Source of the DNA: Pseudomonas fluorescens
GTDB lineage: Bacteria > Pseudomonadota > Gammaproteobacteria > Pseudomonadales > Pseudomonadaceae
Direction of reading: 5' to 3'
Length of the DNA: 64,000 bases
Assembly (NCBI RefSeq): GCF_002022275.1
Contig: NZ_MSDF01000024.1
Location: 62,001 to 126,000, forward strand
Below the pieces are notes generated by a model, which worked only from the letters and a program-made list of their open reading frames with translations, was not told where the DNA came from and made no database searches. Each line of letters begins with the position of its first letter. The stretch's first letter is position 1. Positions 7,942 to 16,572 of the stretch are shown piece after piece. A program made the translations under genes and the position numbers.

Positions 7942-9381
7942 ATGTCGATACCACGCTTGAAGTCTTATCTATCCATAGTCGCCACGGTGCTGGTGCTGGG
8001 TCAGGCCTTGCCTGCGCAAGCGGCAGAGCTGCCTGATTTCACCCAACTGGTTGAGCAGGCCTCACCTGCCGTGGTGAACATCAGTACCACGCAAAAACTG
8101 CCGGATCGCAAAGTGTCGAACCAGCAGGTGCCTGACCTTGAAGGCTTGCCGCCGATGTTGCGCGAGTTCTTCGAGCGCGGCATGCCGCAACAACGTTCCC
8201 CGCGTGGCGGCGGCGGAGGTCAGCGTGAGGCTCAGTCCTTGGGCTCAGGCTTCATCATTTCGCCGGATGGCTACATCCTCACCAACAACCACGTGATCGC
8301 TGATGCTGACGAAATCCTCGTACGCCTGGCTGATCGCAGTGAACTGAAAGCCAAGCTGGTGGGCACCGATCCGCGTTCTGACGTGGCCTTGCTGAAAATT
8401 GAAGGCAAAGATCTGCCGGTGCTGAAACTGGGTAAATCCCAGGACCTGAAGGCCGGGCAGTGGGTTGTCGCAATCGGTTCGCCCTTTGGCTTTGACCATA
8501 CCGTGACCCAAGGCATTGTCAGCGCCATTGGCCGCAGCCTGCCCAATGAAAACTACGTGCCGTTCATCCAGACAGACGTACCGATCAACCCGGGCAACTC
8601 CGGTGGTCCGCTGTTCAACCTGGCGGGCGAAGTGGTCGGTATCAACTCGCAGATCTACACCCGTTCCGGTGGTTTCATGGGCGTGTCCTTTGCCATTCCG
8701 ATCGACGTGGCCATGGACGTTTCCAATCAGCTGAAAAGTGGTGGCAAAGTCAGCCGTGGCTGGTTGGGTGTCGTGATTCAGGAAGTGAACAAAGACCTGG
8801 CTGAGTCGTTCGGCCTCGACAAGCCTGCTGGTGCGCTGGTTGCGCAGATTCAGGACGACGGCCCGGCTGCCAAAGGTGGCCTGCAAGTCGGTGATGTGAT
8901 CCTGAGCATGAACGGTCAGCCGATTGTCATGTCCGCCGACCTGCCGCACCTGGTAGGCGCACTCAAAGCCGGCAGCAAAGCCAAGCTGGAAGTGATTCGT
9001 GAAGGCAAGCGCCAGACCGTAGAGCTGACCGTAGGCGCGATCCCTGAAGAAGGCGCGACGCTGGATGCTCTGGGCAATGCCAAACCCGGTGCCGAGCGCA
9101 GCAGCAACCGCCTGGGCATTGCCGTAGCCGAGCTGACCGATGAGCAGAAGAAGAGCTTCGACCTGAAAAGCGGTGTTGTGATCAAGGAAGTGCAGGACGG
9201 TCCTGCGTCCCTGATCGGCTTGCAGCCTGGTGATGTGATCACTCACCTGAACAATCAGGCCATCGACTCCACCAAGCAGTTCACGGACATCGCCAAAGCG
9301 CTGCCGAAGAATCGCTCGGTGTCGATGCGTGTGCTGCGTCAAGGGCGTGCCAGCTTCATCACCTTCAAGCTGGCTGAGTAA
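7942..9381 (+). CDS. mucD: Periplasmic serine protease MucD (DegP/HtrA family)
   Basis: A 479-residue HtrA-type protease and chaperone. The signal peptide MSIPRLKSYLSIVATVLVLG ends near AQAA. The trypsin-like domain has the full triad: His117 (TNNHVIADADE), Asp147 (DPRSDVALLKI) and Ser220 (NPGNSGGPL). Two PDZ domains follow (about residues 270-360 and 385-475). A glycine-rich loop RGGGGGQRE sits in the LA-loop region. MucD removes misfolded envelope proteins and limits AlgU activation. A strong terminator follows at 9401. Confidence 0.96.
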   Translation: MSIPRLKSYLSIVATVLVLGQALPAQAAELPDFTQLVEQASPAVVNISTTQKLPDRKVSNQQVPDLEGLPPMLREFFERGMPQQRSPRGGGGGQREAQSLGSGFIISPDGYILTNNHVIADADEILVRLADRSELKAKLVGTDPRSDVALLKIEGKDLPVLKLGKSQDLKAGQWVVAIGSPFGFDHTVTQGIVSAIGRSLPNENYVPFIQTDVPINPGNSGGPLFNLAGEVVGINSQIYTRSGGFMGVSFAIPIDVAMDVSNQLKSGGKVSRGWLGVVIQEVNKDLAESFGLDKPAGALVAQIQDDGPAAKGGLQVGDVILSMNGQPIVMSADLPHLVGALKAGSKAKLEVIREGKRQTVELTVGAIPEEGATLDALGNAKPGAERSSNRLGIAVAELTDEQKKSFDLKSGVVIKEVQDGPASLIGLQPGDVITHLNNQAIDSTKQFTDIAKALPKNRSVSMRVLRQGRASFITFKLAE

Positions 9382-9400
9382 TTCGCTAGCCTGACCCAAT

Positions 9401-9440
9401 AAAAAGCCCCGCCTTCGGTTAACGAAGGCGGGGCTTTTTT
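9401..9440. terminator. Bidirectional terminator between mucD and the M48 protease gene
   Basis: A 17-bp GC-rich stem (AAAGCCCCGCCTTCG with its complement) closes a 5-base loop (9418-9422), with A and T runs on the two sides. It serves both convergent genes. Confidence 0.93.
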
Positions 9441-9453
9441 GTGCGCGACCGGT

Positions 9454-10887
9454 TTAGCTCATCATGCCTTTAACCAGGCGTTCCTGTTCGATCAGCTCAC
9501 GCTGGCGTGCATCGATACGCGAGGCCAACGGGAAATTGTTGCCCGCCCGCCGCTTGGCAAAGTCCAACTGCTGTATCGCCTGCTGGAAGTCACCCACCAG
9601 TGCAAAGTATTCGGCACGTGCCTGGTGCAGGCCGATGATGTTGCCGGACAAGCCGCGTGTCTCCGCAACCTGGTACCAGACGTCCGGATCATCCGGACGC
9701 GACTTGAGCAGTGCATCCAGTGCCTTCTCCGCATCGGCGGTGCGGTTCTGCTTGAGCAGCAAGTCCACACGCACCTGATTCAGCGGGTAATTGCCGGGGT
9801 ATTGGGTGAGCATCCGATCGGTACGTTGCTGGGCATCGGGCAAACGGTTGTTGTCCATGTCCAGTTCAATCTGTGCCAGGTTGTACGTAATGTCGTTAGG
9901 CGCCTTGGCCAGCAGCGGCTGCAGGCTTTCCCGCGCCTCTTTGTACTGGGTGCCTTTGATCTGAGCGATGGCCAGGCCATAACGCGCTACATCGTTTTTC
10001 GGATTTTCGTCGAGCTGTGCCTGGAAACGCTTGGCGGCGAGCCCCGGTGTGTCTTCGTATTGCAATTGCACCCGGGCACGAATCAGCTGATAACGCAGGC
10101 TGTCTTCCTTGCCGCCGGGTTTGGCTTGCTCGGCGCGGTTGCGAGTGTCCGCAATCCGCGATTCGGTCACCGGGTGAGTCAGCAAAAACTCGGGCGGCTT
10201 GGCGTCGAAACGGTACTGGCGCATCAGGCGTTCAAACATGGTCGGCATGGAGCGCGGGTCGTAACCGGCTTTTTCCAGATTGAGGATGCCGATGCGATCA
10301 GCTTCCTGCTCGTTCTGGCGAGAGAACCGACGTTGCTCCTGGATTGCCGCAGCCTGGCTGCCGGCGATCGCGGCAATGCCTGCATCGCCTGCACCTGCGG
10401 CGGCGGCGATGATGCCGCCGAGCAGAGCCGCCATCATCGGGATTTGCATGCGCGACTGCGCTTCCACGCCCCGGGCAAAGTGGCGCTGGGACAAGTGAGC
10501 CAATTCGTGGGCGAGAACCGAGGCATATTCACCTTCGGTCTGGGCATTCAGAAACAAGCCGCCGTTAACCCCGACAATTCCGCCCGGTGCGGCAAAGGCG
10601 TTGAGCTGCGGGCTATTGATGAGGATGAACTCCAGGCGCCGGTCGTTGACCTGGCTGGTCTCCACCAGTTTGTACACGCTGGTTTCAACGTAATCCTTGA
10701 GCTGCGGGTCATTGAGTTGCGAGACCTGGCCGCGCAGGTAGGCCAACCATGCTCGGCCCAGTTGAAATTCCTGTTGTGGCGAGACAATGGCAGAACTGGC
10801 GTCGCCAAGTGACGGCAGGTCGTCAGCGAAGCCCGGAGAGGCCAGCAGGCAAGCCAGCGTCAGCAGGGTAGGGCGCAAAAAAGTCAT
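9454..10887 (-). CDS. bepA: M48 family metalloprotease with TPR repeats (BepA-like)
   Basis: A 477-residue periplasmic protease. The signal peptide MTFLRPTLLTLACLLASPGF is followed by an M48 domain with the zinc motif HELAH (His127, Glu128, His131) and the downstream glutamate in NEQEADRIG. The C-terminal half (about residues 300-470) has TPR-like helices (for example RYGLAIAQIKGTQYKEARES). BepA acts in outer-membrane protein quality control, helping LptD maturation or degrading stalled forms. The ATG at 10887 is preferred over a TTG two codons upstream. Placement beside the envelope-stress operon fits this role. The symbol is by similarity of architecture. Confidence 0.85.
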   Translation of the reverse strand: MTFLRPTLLTLACLLASPGFADDLPSLGDASSAIVSPQQEFQLGRAWLAYLRGQVSQLNDPQLKDYVETSVYKLVETSQVNDRRLEFILINSPQLNAFAAPGGIVGVNGGLFLNAQTEGEYASVLAHELAHLSQRHFARGVEAQSRMQIPMMAALLGGIIAAAAGAGDAGIAAIAGSQAAAIQEQRRFSRQNEQEADRIGILNLEKAGYDPRSMPTMFERLMRQYRFDAKPPEFLLTHPVTESRIADTRNRAEQAKPGGKEDSLRYQLIRARVQLQYEDTPGLAAKRFQAQLDENPKNDVARYGLAIAQIKGTQYKEARESLQPLLAKAPNDITYNLAQIELDMDNNRLPDAQQRTDRMLTQYPGNYPLNQVRVDLLLKQNRTADAEKALDALLKSRPDDPDVWYQVAETRGLSGNIIGLHQARAEYFALVGDFQQAIQQLDFAKRRAGNNFPLASRIDARQRELIEQERLVKGMMS

Positions 10888-10982
10888 GCACAAAGCCTTT
10901 CGACAAAGAGCTTACTGTAGCCGGACACTGAGCTTCGGACCAGATATTCTAAGCAGCCCAACTGCGTGCCCGGAGTAAAACC

Positions 10983-11222
10983 ATGACCGACGCTGTAGCC
11001 TTTGATGCCGAACTCGATGCCAGCGGCCTCAATTGCCCGTTGCCACTGCTCAAGGCCAAGCTGGAACTCAATCGGTTGGCCAGTGGCGCGGTGCTCAAGG
11101 TGATTGCCACGGACGCAGGCTCCCAGCGTGATTTCCGCACCTTCGCCAAGCTGGCCGGACACACTCTGTTGCACGAAGAAGACGCCGCCGGTGTTTACCA
11201 GTACTGGTTGCGCAAGGCCTGA
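10983..11222 (+). CDS. TusA/SirA family sulfurtransferase-like protein
   Basis: A 79-residue protein with the TusA signature LNCPLPLLKAK (CPxP; Cys18), the cysteine that carries sulfur in TusA-type relays for tRNA thiolation or molybdenum cofactor work. The rest (VIATDAGSQRDFRTFAKLAGH) matches the small two-layer fold. Family members in Pseudomonas beside an AI-2E transporter gene are common, but the sulfur acceptor of this one is unknown. It may be a paralogue rather than TusA itself. The following gene starts 32 bp downstream on the same strand. Confidence 0.85.
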   Translation: MTDAVAFDAELDASGLNCPLPLLKAKLELNRLASGAVLKVIATDAGSQRDFRTFAKLAGHTLLHEEDAAGVYQYWLRKA

Positions 11223-11253
11223 ACCGTTTGCTCCCATCACCCGAGGTTGATTG

Positions 11254-12324
11254 ATGTTCAAAGTGTTACGAGACTGGATTCAGCGCTACTTCTCCGACGA
11301 AGAAGCCGTGGTGCTGGCGGTCCTGCTGTTCCTGGCTTTTACCGCCGTGCTCACCTTGGGTGGCATGCTCGCGCCGGTACTGGCAGGAATGGTGCTGGCG
11401 TATCTGATGCAAGGCCTGGTCACCACGCTGGAGCGTCTGCGCTTGCCGGGCGGCGTGGCGGTGGGGTTGGTATTTGCCCTGTTCATGGGCTTGCTGGTGG
11501 TGTTCATCGTGGTGGTGCTGCCATTGCTGTGGCATCAATTAATCACCCTGTTCAATGAATTGCCGGGCATGCTCGCCAAGTGGCAATCCTTGTTGCTGCT
11601 GTTGCCGGAGCGTTATCCGCATTTGGTGTCAGACGAACAGGTATTGCAGGCCATCGAAGTGGCGCGCGGCGAGATCGGAAAATTCGGGCAATGGGCACTG
11701 ACCTTTTCCCTGTCCAGCCTGCCGCTGCTGGTCAACATCATGATCTATTTGGTGTTGGTGCCGATCCTGGTGTTCTTCTTCCTCAAGGACCGCGCCATGA
11801 TTGGCCGCTGGGTGCGTGGTTACCTGCCGCGTGAACGGGCGTTGATCACCCGAGTGGCAGAGGAGATGAACCGGCAGATCGCTAACTATATTCGCGGCAA
11901 GGTCATCGAAATCGTTATCTGCGGCGGCGTCACCTACATCGCCTTCGTAGCGCTGGGGCTGAATTACGCAGCGCTGCTGGCGTTGTTGGTGGGTGTGTCG
12001 GTGGTGGTGCCGTATGTCGGCGCGGTGGTGGTGACGGTGCCGGTGATGTTGATCGCGCTGTTCCAGTGGGGCTGGAGTGACCAGTTCATCTACTTGATGG
12101 CGGTGTACGGCATCATTCAGACGCTGGATGGCAACGTGCTGGTGCCGCTGTTGTTCTCGGAGGCTGTCAACCTGCACCCGGTGGCGATCATCTGCGCAGT
12201 GTTGTTGTTTGGCGGGCTATGGGGGTTCTGGGGGGTGTTTTTTGCGATTCCCCTGGCCACGCTGTTCAAGGCGGTGCTGGATGCGTGGCCGCGACAAGAG
12301 CCGGTGGTGGCGCCACTGTTGTAG
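11254..12324 (+). CDS. AI-2E family (PerM-like) membrane transporter
   Basis: A 356-residue polytopic membrane protein with about seven to eight hydrophobic helices. Seen are paired helices at the N-terminus (VLAVLLFLAFTAVLTLGG, VAVGLVFALFMGLLVVFIVV), a central soluble stretch (about residues 90-155) and C-terminal helices with VPYVGAVVVTVPVML and GNVLVPLLFSEAVNLHP. This pattern is that of the PerM/TqsA family, whose members export AI-2 or exchange ions. The substrate is unknown here. The ATG at 11254 follows a TTG that would add one residue. It is probably co-transcribed with the TusA-like gene. Confidence 0.88.
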   Translation: MFKVLRDWIQRYFSDEEAVVLAVLLFLAFTAVLTLGGMLAPVLAGMVLAYLMQGLVTTLERLRLPGGVAVGLVFALFMGLLVVFIVVVLPLLWHQLITLFNELPGMLAKWQSLLLLLPERYPHLVSDEQVLQAIEVARGEIGKFGQWALTFSLSSLPLLVNIMIYLVLVPILVFFFLKDRAMIGRWVRGYLPRERALITRVAEEMNRQIANYIRGKVIEIVICGGVTYIAFVALGLNYAALLALLVGVSVVVPYVGAVVVTVPVMLIALFQWGWSDQFIYLMAVYGIIQTLDGNVLVPLLFSEAVNLHPVAIICAVLLFGGLWGFWGVFFAIPLATLFKAVLDAWPRQEPVVAPLL

Positions 12325-12333
12325 TAGCCGTCA

Positions 12334-12431
12334 TTTGTGGCGAGGGAGCTTGCTCCCGCTGGGGTGCGTAGCGGCCCCAAAAAAGCGAGAGCGCTTCGCA
12401 CTCCAGCGCGAGCAAGCTCGCTCGCCACAAA
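12334..12431. repeat. REP-type inverted pair (GTGGCGAG family)
   Basis: Outer arms TTTGTGGCGAG (12334-12344) and CTCGCCACAAA (12421-12431) enclose two further hairpins (GGAGCTTGCTCC and GCGAGCAAGCTCGC types). This is the paired REP arrangement known in P. fluorescens. It lies between convergent genes and may also end transcripts. Confidence 0.85.
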
Positions 12432-12452
12432 AAAGCTCGCCACAGGACAAAG

Positions 12453-12926
12453 TCAGGCTTTGTTCAGCGCCTGAGCAGCCGCCAAAACTGCATCCACATG
12501 CCCGGGCACTTTCACCCCACGCCATTCCTGGCGCAGCACGCCATCCTTGTCGATCAGGAACGTGCTGCGATCAACGCCCAGGTATTCCTTGCCATACAGT
12601 TTCTTCAGCTTGATCACATCAAACAGCTGGCAAACCGCTTCGTCCTTGTCGCTGATCAGTTCGAAGGGAAACTCCTGCTTGCCCTTGAAGTTCTCGTGAG
12701 ACTTCACGCTGTCGCGTGACACGCCAAACACTTCGGTGTTGGCTGCCTTGAATGCGGCGTATTGGTCACGAAAACCCTGGCCTTCAGTCGTGCAGCCCGG
12801 GGTGCTGTCCTTCGGGTAGAAGTAGATCACCACTTGCTTGCCCTTGAGCCCGGCGAGGCTGAAGGTCTGCCCGCTGGTGGCTTGAGCTTCGAAGTCGGCT
12901 ACCGGTGTGTCGATGACTACCGCCAT
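12453..12926 (-). CDS. bcp: Thioredoxin-dependent peroxiredoxin (BCP/PrxQ type)
   Basis: A 157-residue peroxiredoxin reducing hydrogen peroxide and organic hydroperoxides. The peroxidatic cysteine is Cys45 in DSTPGCTTEG. The resolving cysteine found five residues later in E. coli BCP is absent (Gln50). Another cysteine occurs near residue 100 (EAVCQLFD), so the enzyme may be a one-Cys type or use a different resolver. It lies downstream of gcvR on the same strand with a 10-bp gap, a common Pseudomonas pairing. Confidence 0.92.
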   Translation of the reverse strand: MAVVIDTPVADFEAQATSGQTFSLAGLKGKQVVIYFYPKDSTPGCTTEGQGFRDQYAAFKAANTEVFGVSRDSVKSHENFKGKQEFPFELISDKDEAVCQLFDVIKLKKLYGKEYLGVDRSTFLIDKDGVLRQEWRGVKVPGHVDAVLAAAQALNKA

Positions 12927-12936
12927 GAAAACTTCC

Positions 12937-13497
12937 TTACATTGGGTTCTGTGGGCGCCATGGCTCGATCAGTGCGTCGAGGTTCAAGGCATCGGCGAAA
13001 TCCAGAAACTGGTCACGCAACCAACTGATCTGCACGCCGGCCGGCAAGGTCACGGTGAACGTGGCATTGAGCATGGTGCCGCCGGTTTGCGGGGCCTGGT
13101 AGGTGTCGCAGGTCAGGTTTTCCAGCTCGACGTTATGGTCGATAAAGAACTGGCACAGCTCGTTGACGATGTCCGAGCGGTAGGCCGAGCTCACATACGC
13201 TACATAAGGCAGCGCCTGCGGGCGGTTTTCCAGCGCGGCGCTGCGCACCACGTTGACGGTGAAATTGTGCTTCTTGGCCAAGCCAGGCAGGCCGGTTTCA
13301 AGACGCGCCAGGGCGTCCCAGCTGCCGGAAATCTGCAGGACCAGGGCACTGCACTCGCCATGGCGGGTCAGGCGGGAGGTCACGACGGCGCAGCGGTTCT
13401 CATGGCTGGCGCGGCACAGGACGTTGGTCAGCTCCATGGGGTTGGCGCCGAGGGCACTGATAACAAGGAATTGTTCGCGAACTGTGGGGGTGGACAT
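12937..13497 (-). CDS. gcvR: Glycine cleavage system transcriptional repressor GcvR-like (ACT domains)
   Basis: A 186-residue protein built from two ACT domains (about residues 8-85 and 95-175). The first begins REQFLVISALGANPMELT; the second contains PYVAYVSSAYRSDIVNELC. In E. coli GcvR binds GcvA and glycine and represses the glycine cleavage genes. In Pseudomonas the same protein lies before bcp and opposite dapA, exactly as here. No DNA-binding domain is present, so it must act through a partner. Confidence 0.88.
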   Translation of the reverse strand: MSTPTVREQFLVISALGANPMELTNVLCRASHENRCAVVTSRLTRHGECSALVLQISGSWDALARLETGLPGLAKKHNFTVNVVRSAALENRPQALPYVAYVSSAYRSDIVNELCQFFIDHNVELENLTCDTYQAPQTGGTMLNATFTVTLPAGVQISWLRDQFLDFADALNLDALIEPWRPQNPM

Positions 13498-13770
13498 GCA
13501 GCCTTCCTAAAGCGATGAGCGGTCGATACCGTGTGAGCCATATCGATCAAAGGATGAAGGGTAGCGAAAAGCGTCGCCAAGGGCTAGGAGGTGGCGTTTT
13601 CATTACGCGATCGGTCTGATTTCAGCGTGCTTCAAGCCAGGCTTTGGCTCAATGATGGCATTGCCCGTCGTTTAGTTGCTGCAGAACGCATCCTCACGCG
13701 GTACTTCGCTTGTACAAGCATCTTGGCGCCAGTACCATTACGGCTCTCTTTTTCCGGCAGGAGCGGTTGC

Positions 13771-14649
13771 ATGATTGCGGGCAGTATGGTGGCACTGGTC
13801 ACACCCATGGATGCACAAGGTCATCTCGACTGGGATAGCCTGGGCAAACTGGTGGACTTCCACCTGCAAGAGGGCACCAACGCCATCGTGGCGGTCGGCA
13901 CCACAGGTGAATCGGCCACCCTCGATGTGGAAGAACACATCCAGGTCATCGAATTCGTGGTCAAGCGCGTGGCGGGCCGTATTGCCGTGATCGCCGGCAC
14001 GGGCGCCAACTCGACGCGTGAAGCGATCGAGCTGACCAAAAACGCCAAGAAGGCCGGCGCCGACGCTTGCCTGCTGGTGACCCCGTACTACAACAAGCCG
14101 ACCCAGGAAGGCTTGTACCAGCATTTTCGCGCCATCGCCGAAGCCGTAGACATCCCGCAGATCCTCTACAACGTGCCTGGCCGCACCGCGTGCGACATGA
14201 AGGCCGAGACCGTGATTCGCCTGTCCTCCGTGCCGAACATCATCGGTATCAAGGAAGCCACCGGCGACCTGCAACGCGCCAAGGACATTCTGGCCGGCGT
14301 GAGCAGCGACTTCCTGCTGTATTCCGGCGACGACGCCACGGCTGTCGAGCTGATCCTGCTGGGTGGCAAGGGCAACATTTCCGTGACCGCCAACGTCGCC
14401 CCGCGCGCCATGAGCGACATGTGCGCCGCCGCCATCGCCGGTGACGCCGCAAAAGCCCGTGAGATCCACGAGAAGCTGATGCCGCTCAACAAAACACTGT
14501 TTATCGAATCCAACCCTATCCCCGTGAAATGGGCGCTGTTTGAGATGGGCCTGATGCCGGACGGTATCCGTCTGCCGCTCACCCCGCTCAGCGAAGCCTG
14601 TCACGAACCGCTGCGACAGGCCCTGCGCCAGTCCGGCGTCCTGGTTTAA
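13771..14649 (+). CDS. dapA: 4-hydroxy-tetrahydrodipicolinate synthase DapA
   Basis: A 292-residue (beta/alpha)8 enzyme condensing pyruvate with aspartate semialdehyde, the first committed step to lysine and diaminopimelate. The Schiff-base lysine is Lys161 (IIGIKEATGD), the catalytic tyrosines are Tyr107 and Tyr133 (TPYYNKP, ILYNVPGRT), and the active-site threonines lie in VGTTGES. The ATG at 13771 gives the usual length and follows AGGAGC; the open frame extends upstream to 13591 without family similarity. It heads dapA-bamC-MBL-purC. Confidence 0.97.
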   Translation: MIAGSMVALVTPMDAQGHLDWDSLGKLVDFHLQEGTNAIVAVGTTGESATLDVEEHIQVIEFVVKRVAGRIAVIAGTGANSTREAIELTKNAKKAGADACLLVTPYYNKPTQEGLYQHFRAIAEAVDIPQILYNVPGRTACDMKAETVIRLSSVPNIIGIKEATGDLQRAKDILAGVSSDFLLYSGDDATAVELILLGGKGNISVTANVAPRAMSDMCAAAIAGDAAKAREIHEKLMPLNKTLFIESNPIPVKWALFEMGLMPDGIRLPLTPLSEACHEPLRQALRQSGVLV

Positions 14650-14666
14650 TTGAGGAAGCACTACGC

Positions 14667-15782
14667 ATGAAGCGATTGGCCGGACTTTCCGCACTTGCCT
14701 TGATTATCTCCAGCACCAGTGGCTGCGGTTGGGTATGGGGCCCGGAAGGTTACTTCCGTGACCGCGGCAGCGATTACCTGGAAGCACAAGCAACCAAACC
14801 GATGCAATTGCCGCCGGACGTCAATGTCGCCAAGCGCCTTGACCCGTTGCTGCCGATTCCGCGCAACGTCGCCGACGATACCACCAAGGGTGAATACGTC
14901 GTGCCGCGTCCACAGCCGATCTCGGCCGTGGCGGACGCCAGCGACTACAGCCTGCAAAAGAGCGGCGACAACCGCTGGATCGTTGCTCAGCGCCCACCTG
15001 CCGAAGTCTGGCCGGTGGCGGTGCAGTTCTTCCAGGACAACGGTTTCCGTATTGACCAGCAGCGCCCGCAGACCGGTGAGTTCACCACGGCTTGGCAGCG
15101 CGGCAGCGAGCTGTCTGCCAACATGGCACAGCGCCTGCAGGCCGGCGGCGTAGCGGCTGACAACGAAGCCCGTGTGCGTGTGCGCATCGAGCCCGGCGTG
15201 CAGCGCAACACCAGTGAAGTCTATGTGGTCAGCGCCGAGCGTCCTGCCGGCAGCACCGCCAATGTCGACTTCACCCCGCGTTCGGTCAACATGGGCGTTG
15301 ACGCCGCGCTGGTCGACGAAATGCTCGCCAGCATGAGCCGTATTTCCGAGAAGGGCGGTTCGGTGTCCCTGCTCGCCGCGCGTGATTACGACACGCCTAA
15401 CCGCGTCAGCCTCACCGAAGACGGCAGCGGCAACGTGGTCCTGAACCTGGGTGAAGACCTCGACCGTGCTTGGGCCAGCGTAGGCCGCGCATTGGAAAAA
15501 GGTCCTTGGCGTGTTGAAGACATCAACCGCAGCCTGGGCCTGTACTACATCAACGTGGCCGAGAAGGCCGTGAAGAAAGATGATGAGCCAGGTTTCTTCG
15601 GCAAATTGTTCGGCAGCGCGCCGACCAAGGAAGAGATCGAAACCCGTGCCGAGCGTTACCAGGTTCGTTTGAGCAAGGTTGGCGAAAGCGTACAAGTCAC
15701 CGTCGAGAAAAACATCAACACCGTTGCGCCCGCTGAAACAGCGCGCAAAGTGTTGGGCGTGATTCAGGACAACCTGGGCTGA
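14667..15782 (+). CDS. bamC: Outer membrane assembly lipoprotein BamC
   Basis: A 371-residue lipoprotein with a signal peptide and lipobox ending SSTSGC (Cys20 would be lipidated). It has the BamC unstructured N-terminus with RDRGSDYLEA and IPRNVADDTT, then two helix-grip domains (about residues 100-215 and 240-370). BamC is part of the BAM complex that inserts beta-barrel proteins. It sits 17 bp after dapA, the conserved dapA-bamC (nlpB) order. Confidence 0.94.
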   Translation: MKRLAGLSALALIISSTSGCGWVWGPEGYFRDRGSDYLEAQATKPMQLPPDVNVAKRLDPLLPIPRNVADDTTKGEYVVPRPQPISAVADASDYSLQKSGDNRWIVAQRPPAEVWPVAVQFFQDNGFRIDQQRPQTGEFTTAWQRGSELSANMAQRLQAGGVAADNEARVRVRIEPGVQRNTSEVYVVSAERPAGSTANVDFTPRSVNMGVDAALVDEMLASMSRISEKGGSVSLLAARDYDTPNRVSLTEDGSGNVVLNLGEDLDRAWASVGRALEKGPWRVEDINRSLGLYYINVAEKAVKKDDEPGFFGKLFGSAPTKEEIETRAERYQVRLSKVGESVQVTVEKNINTVAPAETARKVLGVIQDNLG

Positions 15783-15786
15783 TCCG

Positions 15787-16545
15787 ATGCGTTTTGCCGT
15801 TCTCGGCAGCGGTAGCCAAGGGAACGGCACGCTGGTCGCTCATGACGACACGTACGTGCTGGTGGATTGTGGTTTCTCGTTAAAAGAAACCGAGCGGCGC
15901 CTGCTGCGCCTGGGGGTTCACCCCGCGCAGCTGAGCGCGATTCTGGTGACCCACGAACATGCCGACCACGTGCATGGCGTGGGTTTGCTGTCTCGGCGCT
16001 ACAATCTTCCGGTGTACCTGAGTCGCGGCACTCTGCGCGGGATGCGCAAACCCATTGAACCTGCAGGTTTCCTGGCCGGTGGCGAACAGCTTCAAATCGG
16101 TGCCTTGAGTATTGATGTGATTGCCGTGGCGCACGACGCGCAGGAACCGACGCAGTATGTGTTCAGTGACGGTGAGCGGCGTTTCGGCGTGCTTACCGAC
16201 CTGGGCTCCTACTGCTCAAAGGTGCTGGACGGTTACCGCGACCTCGATGCGTTGATGATCGAGTCCAACCACTGTCGGGACCTGCTGGCCCGCGGTCACT
16301 ACCCCTACTTTCTCAAGCAGCGGGTGGGCGGCGAGCTGGGACATTTGAACAACCACCAGGCCGCGTACCTGGTGTATGAGTTGGGCTGGCAAGACCTGCA
16401 ACACCTGGTCCTGGCCCACCTGAGCAGCAAGAACAACCTGCCGGCGCTGGCCCGGCAATGTTTTGTCGACACCCTTGGGTGCGACCCGGACTGGCTGCAA
16501 CTGGCCGATCAAGATTCAGGGCTCGACTGGCGACACATCGCCTAG
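15787..16545 (+). CDS. MBL-fold metallo-hydrolase (YycJ/WalJ-like)
   Basis: A 252-residue protein starting RFAVLGSGSQGNGTLV, the N-terminus of the YycJ group of metallo-beta-lactamase-fold nucleases. The metal motif HEHADH is at residues 56-61. Other ligand histidines are likely in VAHDAQEP, ESNHCRD and LAHLSSKNN. Relatives in Firmicutes are 5'-3' DNA exonucleases linked to repair or cell-wall signalling; the role in Pseudomonas is not settled. It begins 4 bp after bamC and ends 27 bp before purC, so it is part of the operon. Confidence 0.88.
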   Translation: MRFAVLGSGSQGNGTLVAHDDTYVLVDCGFSLKETERRLLRLGVHPAQLSAILVTHEHADHVHGVGLLSRRYNLPVYLSRGTLRGMRKPIEPAGFLAGGEQLQIGALSIDVIAVAHDAQEPTQYVFSDGERRFGVLTDLGSYCSKVLDGYRDLDALMIESNHCRDLLARGHYPYFLKQRVGGELGHLNNHQAAYLVYELGWQDLQHLVLAHLSSKNNLPALARQCFVDTLGCDPDWLQLADQDSGLDWRHIA

Positions 16546-16572
16546 CCCACCATTTAGCAAGCGGAGCCCATC

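Noticed and set aside
7778..7960. 60-codon frame between mucB and mucD, considered as mucC
   Set aside because: Too short, not like MucC, and it overlaps the mucD start.
8245..9399. 384-codon open frame antisense to mucD
   Set aside because: It mirrors the third-position GC bias of mucD, has no ribosome site and resembles no family; mucD is certain.
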